DNA of 48,060 bases from Gammaproteobacteria bacterium. Lineage in GTDB: Bacteria; Pseudomonadota; Gammaproteobacteria; Competibacterales; Competibacteraceae. Each line of letters starts with the position of its first letter. The stretch's first letter is position 1. The notes beneath the pieces are model-generated. The model was not told the origin of the DNA. It was given only the letters and a program-made list of their open reading frames with translations, and did not search any database. This document shows, piece by piece, positions 42,961 to 48,060 of the stretch. The translations under genes were made by a program, and so were the position numbers. The stretch covers positions 1-48,060 of the forward strand of contig JADLEK010000019.1 of assembly GCA_020846135.1 (NCBI GenBank), given 5' to 3'.

Positions 42961-43791
42961 ATGCACTTTCATTATCAACGCAGTTATCGCGGCCCGGTTC
43001 AGGCGGTCATTTTCGACTGGGCCGGGACTACGGTCGATTTCGGCTCGCTCGCCCCGGTCACCGCGTTTGTCCGGCTGTTCGCGGCGAAAGGAATTGAAAT
43101 CACTCCTGATGAAGCGCGGGGGCCGATGGGGACCGAAAAGCGTGAGCATATTCGCCGCCTGTGCGTCTTGCCGTGCATCGCTGAGGCCTGGCGCACCCTG
43201 TACGGTTCGGTCCCGGATGACACCGCGATTGACTGGCTTTACGAGGCGTTCATTCCCTTGCAGGTGGCCGCCATCCGCGATTCGGCGCAACTGGTTCCCT
43301 GCTGCCGGGAGGTCGTCGCCGCCCTGCGGCGTCGGGGAATTCGGATCGGAGCCAATACCGGCTACAACCGGGAGATGCTGGATACGCTGGCCGCCGCCGC
43401 CGCTGAACAGGGCTATCAGCCCGACAGCAACGTGTGTGCGACCGAGGTTCCCCGGGGTCGCCCGTTCCCGCACATGAGCCTGAAAAACGCCCTGGAACTG
43501 GAACTCGAAACGGTCCAGGCCTGCGTCAAGGTCGATGACACGGTACCGGGCATTGAAGAAGGGTTGAATGCCGGAATGTGGACGATTGCAGTCGCCATTT
43601 CCGGCAACGAGATTGGATTATCCCTGACAGACTGGGAAGCCCTGCCTCCGCTTGAGCAACAGCAACGCCGCAGCGCCGCCTATGCCCGGTTGCGGGCCAG
43701 CGGCGCACATTATGTGATCGAGTCCATCGCCGATCTGCTGCCCACGATCGAGCTGATCGAACGGCGACTGGTGCGTGGAGAGCGGCCTTGA
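42961..43791 (+). CDS. phnX: Phosphonoacetaldehyde hydrolase
   Basis: A 276-residue HAD-superfamily phosphonatase that splits the C-P bond of phosphonoacetaldehyde to acetaldehyde and phosphate. The nucleophile Asp19 is in AVIFDWAGTTVDFG, and Lys60 in GPMGTEKREHI is the Schiff-base lysine typical of PhnX. Other landmarks are TGYNREMLDTL and KVDDTVPGIEEGLNAGMW. AAGGAA precedes the ATG. It sits between phnW and the class III PLP enzyme, with a 4-bp overlap to the latter, so the three are one operon. Confidence 0.95.
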   Translation: MHFHYQRSYRGPVQAVIFDWAGTTVDFGSLAPVTAFVRLFAAKGIEITPDEARGPMGTEKREHIRRLCVLPCIAEAWRTLYGSVPDDTAIDWLYEAFIPLQVAAIRDSAQLVPCCREVVAALRRRGIRIGANTGYNREMLDTLAAAAAEQGYQPDSNVCATEVPRGRPFPHMSLKNALELELETVQACVKVDDTVPGIEEGLNAGMWTIAVAISGNEIGLSLTDWEALPPLEQQQRRSAAYARLRASGAHYVIESIADLLPTIELIERRLVRGERP

Positions 43792-45212
43792 ACGAAGGCG
43801 GGCCACCGCTGGCGGAAAGTGAAATCAATCGGTCCTCCCGACGGACCGAGTGGCAAGCCGGGCATCTCGATGAACCGACTCGCCACTTGCTGGCCGAAGA
43901 CGCCCGGTATTTCCTGCATCAGTCGGTGTCCACGCCCTGCCTGTCAGCGATCCGCCGCGCTGAAGGGGTCTGGATCGAGGATTTCACCGGGCGGCGCTAT
44001 CTGGATTTTCACGGCAACAACGCCCACCACCTCGGCTACGGTCATCCCCGGCTAATCGCGGCGCTCCAGCAGCAACTGCATGATCTGTCATTCGCCCCGC
44101 GCCGCTTCACCTGTGAACCGGCGATTGATCTGGCCCGCAAGCTGGTCGACATCAGTCCGCCGGGACTGGATAAAGTCCTGTTCGCCACCGGCGGCTCCGA
44201 TGCGGTGGAAATCGCCCTGAAAATCGCCCGCGCCGCCACCGGACGGTTCAAAACCGTGTCGTTCTGGGACGCCTTTCACGGAGCCGGTTTCGGCGCGGCC
44301 AGCGTCGGCGGCGAGGCGCAGTTCCGCTCCGGCCCCATCGGCCCGCTGTTGCCGGGGACTGAACATGTCCCGCCCTTCGCCTGTTATCGCTGCCCCTACG
44401 GCTACCCCTGCGACGCTGATGGTCAGCCGCGCCTGGACCTTTGCCGCCTGACCTGCGCCAAGCTGGTTCGCTATGTGCTGGAGCGGGAGGGCGATGTCGC
44501 GGCAGTGATCGCCGAACCGGCGCGGGCGACGCCTTACATTCCGCCGCCGGGCTTCTGGGCGATGGTGCAGCAGGCTTGCCACGATCATGGAACCCTGCTG
44601 ATTTTCGACGAAATTCCTACCGGGCTGGGTAAAACCGGGCGGCGGTTCGCCTGTGAACATGACGGAGTGACGCCCGATCTGCTGGTGCTGGGCAAGGCGC
44701 TGGGCGGCGGGGTGTTGCCAATCGCCGCCGTATTGGCGCGGGCTGATCTGGATGTGGGCGGCCACTGGGCGTTCGGCCACTACACCCACGAAAAGAACCC
44801 GGTCACCTGCCGTGCCGCATTGACCACGCTGGAGATTATCGAGGACGAGCGGCTGGTGGAAAACGCCCACCGTCAGGGCGAACGGGCGTTGCAGCGGCTG
44901 CGGGAAATGCAGGCGCGGCATTCTCTAATCGGCGATGTGCGCGGACGCGGCTTGCTGCTGGGGGTGGAACTGGTCAGCGACCGGGAGGACAAGACGCCGG
45001 CGAATGACGCCGCCGAAGCGGTGCTGTATCACGCCCTGTCACGCGGACTGAGTTTCAAGATCAGCCTCGGCAATGTCCTGACTCTGACCCCGCCGCTAAT
45101 CATCACCGCCGCGCAAATGGATGCGGCGCTGGCAATTCTGGAAGAGAGCATCGCGGCGGTAGCGGGTACTGTGAGCCAACCGACTCCGGGCCGTAATACT
45201 AATTCTGGTTAG
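43788..45212 (+). CDS. pbfA: Class III PLP enzyme, PbfA-like (hydroxy-aminoethylphosphonate ammonia-lyase)
   Basis: A 474-residue class III aminotransferase-fold protein. Landmarks: GNNAHHLGYGHPRLIAAL, VLFATGGSDAVEIALKIARA, SFWDAFHGAGFGAASVGGE, FDEIPTGLGKTGRRF and the PLP lysine in VLGKALGGGVLPIAAV. A cysteine-bearing insert (CYRCPYGYPC) is present. The overlap with phnX and gene content match pbfA clusters, in which this enzyme turns (R)-1-hydroxy-2-aminoethylphosphonate into phosphonoacetaldehyde with loss of ammonia, widening the PhnWX pathway. The alternative is another omega-aminotransferase acting on the same substrate class. No phosphonate transporter genes follow. Confidence 0.75.
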   Translation: MNEGGPPLAESEINRSSRRTEWQAGHLDEPTRHLLAEDARYFLHQSVSTPCLSAIRRAEGVWIEDFTGRRYLDFHGNNAHHLGYGHPRLIAALQQQLHDLSFAPRRFTCEPAIDLARKLVDISPPGLDKVLFATGGSDAVEIALKIARAATGRFKTVSFWDAFHGAGFGAASVGGEAQFRSGPIGPLLPGTEHVPPFACYRCPYGYPCDADGQPRLDLCRLTCAKLVRYVLEREGDVAAVIAEPARATPYIPPPGFWAMVQQACHDHGTLLIFDEIPTGLGKTGRRFACEHDGVTPDLLVLGKALGGGVLPIAAVLARADLDVGGHWAFGHYTHEKNPVTCRAALTTLEIIEDERLVENAHRQGERALQRLREMQARHSLIGDVRGRGLLLGVELVSDREDKTPANDAAEAVLYHALSRGLSFKISLGNVLTLTPPLIITAAQMDAALAILEESIAAVAGTVSQPTPGRNTNSG

Positions 45213-45270
45213 TGGGGCTGATGCCAATGAAAGCTAGTGGACTGTTGCAGAAGTTTTGATAGGTTAGAAA

Positions 45271-45350
45271 GCGTAGGGTGGATAAGCGTAGCGCATCCGC
45301 CAGGTCAGGCCACTGGTGGATGCGGCGCAAGCGCCTTATCCACCCTACGC
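45271..45350. repeat. Dispersed hairpin repeat (GCGTAGGGTGGATAAGCG type)
   Basis: The ends GCGTAGGGTGGATAAG and CTTATCCACCCTACGC are complementary, and the inner parts (gcgcatccgcc and ggtggatgcggcgc) continue the fold, so the 80 bp form a long imperfect hairpin. This is a familiar mobile-looking intergenic repeat of environmental gammaproteobacteria. It fills most of the gap between the phosphonate operon and the convergent kinase gene and may act as a terminator. Confidence 0.8.
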
Positions 45351-45386
45351 CAGCTCAAGACCTGTCAGAATTTATGCGGTACTCCA

Positions 45387-47441
45387 TTAGTGATGCTGAG
45401 CTAGGGGAATTAAAAACTCAAAACCGGTGCCTTTTTCAATTCCGGATCTGATCCTGATTTTACCACCTAATCGTTCCAATTCAGTCTTGATCGATGAAAA
45501 ACCGACTTTCTTGCTAGAAATCATTGTGACATTGTTTTTAATAGAGGGTGGTACCATCAATAGCATTTCATAGATTTTTTCATGACTGATCACGGCTGTG
45601 TCTTCCGGGCCGATAATCGCTTTTTCAATCGCTTTTCGGTAGATTTTTTCATTATCAGGGTTATAACCATCATTGAAAATACCCAGAACAAAGCTACCAC
45701 CCATATTGGTAATGTGGCAATGAATTTTACCGATCTTATTTTTGCCAGCGCTGACTCTTTCCTCAGCGCTTTCAATGCCGTAGTCAACCATATTTCTAAA
45801 AACATGTTCCAGGGACTTAATAAAAAGACTGTAAATATGTATATCAACCACAAGATCATCTCCAGTAATGATCGGCTCAACATGCTTGGTCAAATGTTTG
45901 GCTACCGCACGTACATAACACTCGTATTGACCCAGTAAATTTTTAAGATTGCCGTACCGTAAGGAGCGAAGCTGTTGCAAGGTTTCGCTTCGTTCTTCCC
46001 CAGTCAGTATCGCTTCTATTTTACGCTCAGCTTCTAATAGCTTTTCTTTGCTGATATACAGTCTTTGGTACTTATCGAAAAAGTCTTTCCCCAATGCATT
46101 ATTCAAAATCAGCATATCGTTCTGCAGAATCGAGTCCGCATTCCAGGTTGTTATCACGGCCTGGAGGACAGCATTGTTTTGCTCATTCAGATGAAGCCTC
46201 ATTGAAGCAAGAAAATCCTCCATCTCATCTAATGTTTTGACTGTATTATGCAACCCTAATTGGGCAAAGTCACTCTTATGTACCCGGATCAGTCGATATA
46301 ACTCAGTAGCGGGTTCGGTAGCAGAGGCAATAATGACCGGGATTCTTTCGTGAATGAAATGCTTAAATTCTTCGATAGCCAACTTGACGTCAGATTTTTT
46401 GGCAATAGCTTTCACAATCATCGCCAGATTCTTTTTCTCCTCAGCTACTTGTATTTCCAGATTTTTTCTATCAGTAACATTCATCAAAATTAGCATCACT
46501 CTTTTCTGCAATGAATGCTCAATGATTTTGTAATCAATCCTGATGGTTTTATCGTGGATACTGATCTCAGCAGGCATCAAGGAAAGATAGATTTTCTGCT
46601 GCAAGGTTTGTGATGAAGAAAAAACATTACACAAGAGGGATAACATAGTCCTCTTGACATCATCTGGAACATGTTTTTCGATGAGATCCATAAATTTTTT
46701 TCCACCGATTTGTTCTCCAAAAAGTTGTACACACCCTGAGCTGTATTCTTCGGAAATAACCAAGTCAGCGCTAAAAGAAAAAAAGCTTTGGCCGGTGTTA
46801 TCGAGAAGGTTCTCAAATGAGTGATTTTTCTCATTAAGTTCGCTATTTTTTGATTCAACTTCGAGCTTCGATTTATACAGGATATCTTTTTGTTCACGGA
46901 GTTGTTCGATTTCCTTTCCCCTGTTTTTAGAAAGCTCAATCATAAAGCGCTTGATGCTGACGACTCCGATATAACAATCATCATCGGTAATGATAATGAA
47001 ATCATAAAGAGCATTCTGATCCCGATTCATTGCGATCAAACCGATGGTCGCGATATCTACTGAAATATCAACAATCAGGGGATGGATATTCATAATCAAT
47101 TTTATCGGTCGATTCATGAAGAGTTCGCGGCCGTAGCGGGTGCCGACTTTCTGGTAGAACTCATTACGCATCACCAAACCGACTGGCTTTTCACCATCCA
47201 TGATGACTACACCCTCAATTTCTGGATGTTCATTAAAAAAATCATTTACAGCACTGCCATGCTGATGGAGACTAAAGGTTTGCGCTTTTTCGACCAGTTT
47301 TCCGATGGTTTCATCTTCAGTTGAACCGCTTTCGAGAGTATCAAAAGCGATAGATAACAAATTAATGTCTCTCTCAGGGATAATGGTTTTAACCGTTTCA
47401 GCATTCATAATAGCCTGGGTGGCCTCGTAAGTTGAATTCAT
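45387..47441 (-). CDS. CBS-PAS-CheA-like ATPase sensor protein
   Basis: A 684-residue soluble protein, visibly AT-rich compared with its neighbours. Residues about 50-170 look like two CBS modules (EGVVIMDGEKPVGLVMRNEF; FIIITDDDCYIGVVSIKRFM). A coiled coil (about 172-210) is followed by a PAS-like region (210-325, ending MLILMNVTDRKNLE). Residues about 335-420 resemble a phosphotransfer helix bundle (LYRLIRVHKSDFAQLGL), with Arg386 where His is usual. The C-terminus is a CheA-like HATPase: HVFRNMVDYGIESAEERV (N-box, 546 on), IFNDGYN, VGFSSIKTELERLGGKIRI and GTGFEFLIPL. It could sense adenylates or redox and phosphorylate an unseen partner. No response regulator gene is adjacent. AGGA just precedes the ATG. 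Confidence 0.75.
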   Translation of the reverse strand: MNSTYEATQAIMNAETVKTIIPERDINLLSIAFDTLESGSTEDETIGKLVEKAQTFSLHQHGSAVNDFFNEHPEIEGVVIMDGEKPVGLVMRNEFYQKVGTRYGRELFMNRPIKLIMNIHPLIVDISVDIATIGLIAMNRDQNALYDFIIITDDDCYIGVVSIKRFMIELSKNRGKEIEQLREQKDILYKSKLEVESKNSELNEKNHSFENLLDNTGQSFFSFSADLVISEEYSSGCVQLFGEQIGGKKFMDLIEKHVPDDVKRTMLSLLCNVFSSSQTLQQKIYLSLMPAEISIHDKTIRIDYKIIEHSLQKRVMLILMNVTDRKNLEIQVAEEKKNLAMIVKAIAKKSDVKLAIEEFKHFIHERIPVIIASATEPATELYRLIRVHKSDFAQLGLHNTVKTLDEMEDFLASMRLHLNEQNNAVLQAVITTWNADSILQNDMLILNNALGKDFFDKYQRLYISKEKLLEAERKIEAILTGEERSETLQQLRSLRYGNLKNLLGQYECYVRAVAKHLTKHVEPIITGDDLVVDIHIYSLFIKSLEHVFRNMVDYGIESAEERVSAGKNKIGKIHCHITNMGGSFVLGIFNDGYNPDNEKIYRKAIEKAIIGPEDTAVISHEKIYEMLLMVPPSIKNNVTMISSKKVGFSSIKTELERLGGKIRIRSGIEKGTGFEFLIPLAQHH

Positions 47442-47829
47442 CTTTCCTGTAACCTAACCAAGGATGCTCATTAGGTCAATGGGCGAATGGATACCACAGG
47501 AAACTTTATGGGCGCAAATGTACTACTGAATGGGTTAAGATTTAATTAATTTTAAATGTATTTTTGATTTCCAGGCCGGTTTAATCCAGGTCTTTATACT
47601 CTCGATCGGACATCCTCGCAGTGGTTCAGTGTGGAGCGTGGCCTGGACGATCTTGGGTTGAGGGGGCCGCTGGCCTTGCCCACCGTTTACCGCCGGCGTT
47701 AAATCACCCACCCCGCGCCCGTTCAGGGCGTGGGGTGTTCCAATCGCGCTTCGGTCGCCGCGGTCCGTTCGACCCCCTGCCAGACCACCCGCTCCAATCC
47801 AATCCCCACCACTGCGTATCAGCTCATTG
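47442..47829. other. Gap with a strong hairpin and no convincing gene
   Basis: The first 120 bp are AT-rich and should contain the kinase promoter. Further on, 47709-47737 forms a 12-bp stem (CACCCCGCGCCC with GGGCGTGGGGTG, one G-T pair) with a 5-base loop. The GC-rich part 47620-47829 interrupts the AAA-ATPase remnant and has short open frames in both strands with no recognisable protein. The hairpin resembles those near ends of IS200/IS605-type elements, but no transposase is seen. Confidence 0.5.
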
Positions 47830-48060
47830 CTCCAGCGATAGTCCCGGTTGGACAGGATCGGGAAGTAGCGCTGTTCGATGAACTCCACCAGTGGGGTCGG
47901 GTCGCCGATCTGGCAGAAGTGTTTGCGTACCTGCGGGATGCGGGTTTTGTCTTCGTTAAGTGTCCAGCCACATTTCCTGTAACTGCTCCACATAGAGCGA
48001 GCGGGCCACCCGGTTGGGAATGTTCAGGATGCTCTCGATAAAGTCGGTCTGACCGGTGAG
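47830..48060 (-). pseudogene. AAA-ATPase/PD-(D/E)XK nuclease-family protein, broken fragment
   Basis: Entering from the right edge, the minus frame reads ESILNIPNRVARSLYVEQLQ and EMWLDT and then meets TAA at 47956-47958. One base away in frame the reading continues LNEDKTRIPQVRKHF, PLVEFIEQRYFPILSNRDYR, WSNEL. Together these match the C-terminal half of the AAA-ATPase-like proteins with a PD-(D/E)XK nuclease tail (typical IPN-x-V and FPxxSNRxYRW-x-NEL motifs). The frame is thus shifted by one base near 47960, and homology stops abruptly at about 47830, where unrelated GC-rich sequence begins. The nuclease active site is missing. Confidence 0.65.

Noticed and set aside
27600..45300. phoB, phoR or phoU genes in the phosphate island
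   Set aside because: I looked for response regulator, sensor kinase and PhoU-like frames between these positions and found none.
1..48060. CRISPR arrays, rRNA and tRNA genes
   Set aside because: No regularly spaced repeats with unique spacers and no tRNA or rRNA signatures were seen; the tandem arrays lack spacers.

Overview
The window is a ~48 kb stretch of a GC-rich (about 60% by eye) Gram-negative chromosome, most likely a gammaproteobacterium. Evidence is the gamma-type Tex, SohB, ThiD, HemH, type II secretion genes and a pstSCAB/ppk1 set, together with scattered short palindromic repeats of the kind common in environmental gammaproteobacteria. A Competibacteraceae-like host would fit, but this is a guess that cannot be settled from the sequence alone.

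Layout. 0-4.3 kb: the start of tex, a zinc-finger pRiA4b-type protein, two overlapping PP2C phosphatase genes (the shorter with a changed metal ligand) and a membrane-anchored alpha/beta hydrolase. 4.3-9.9 kb: a foreign block on the minus strand. It carries a XamI-type restriction-modification pair preceded by an AT-rich 938-residue protein that joins a Cas4/RecB-like domain, a DEDD exonuclease domain and an IS66-type DDE transposase. The three genes overlap or abut, and the block ends inside a broken cytochrome c gene. 9.9-12 kb: an unknown protein, thiD and a thioesterase. 12-18 kb: gspC-D-E-F, the core of a type II secretion system. 18-27.3 kb: a zinc alcohol dehydrogenase, then a tightly overlapping RDD/SpoIIM/DUF4129/DUF4350/MoxR operon, sohB, hemH and a small secreted two-cysteine peptide.

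27.6-45.2 kb is the most coherent part: a phosphorus-economy island. btaA-btaB (betaine lipid synthesis) and a PlcP-type phospholipase C gene form one operon behind a candidate Pho box made of four 11-bp units. A membrane-anchored 2-oxoglutarate/Fe(II) oxygenase and an Agt-like lipid glycosyltransferase follow. Then, on the minus strand, comes pstS1-pstC-pstA-pstB-pstS2, a Fic-like protein with a degenerate motif, ppk1 and a HAD phosphatase. Divergent from pstS1 lies phnW-phnX and a class III PLP enzyme resembling PbfA, for aminoethylphosphonate breakdown. Together these genes would take up phosphate, store it as polyphosphate, release it from phosphonates and free it from membrane phospholipids while replacing those with phosphorus-free betaine and glyco lipids. 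phoU, phoB and phoR are not in the window.

45.3-48 kb: a dispersed hairpin repeat, an AT-rich CBS/PAS/CheA-like kinase whose phosphotransfer-like helix lacks the usual histidine, and the wreck of an AAA-ATPase/PD-(D/E)XK gene at the right edge.
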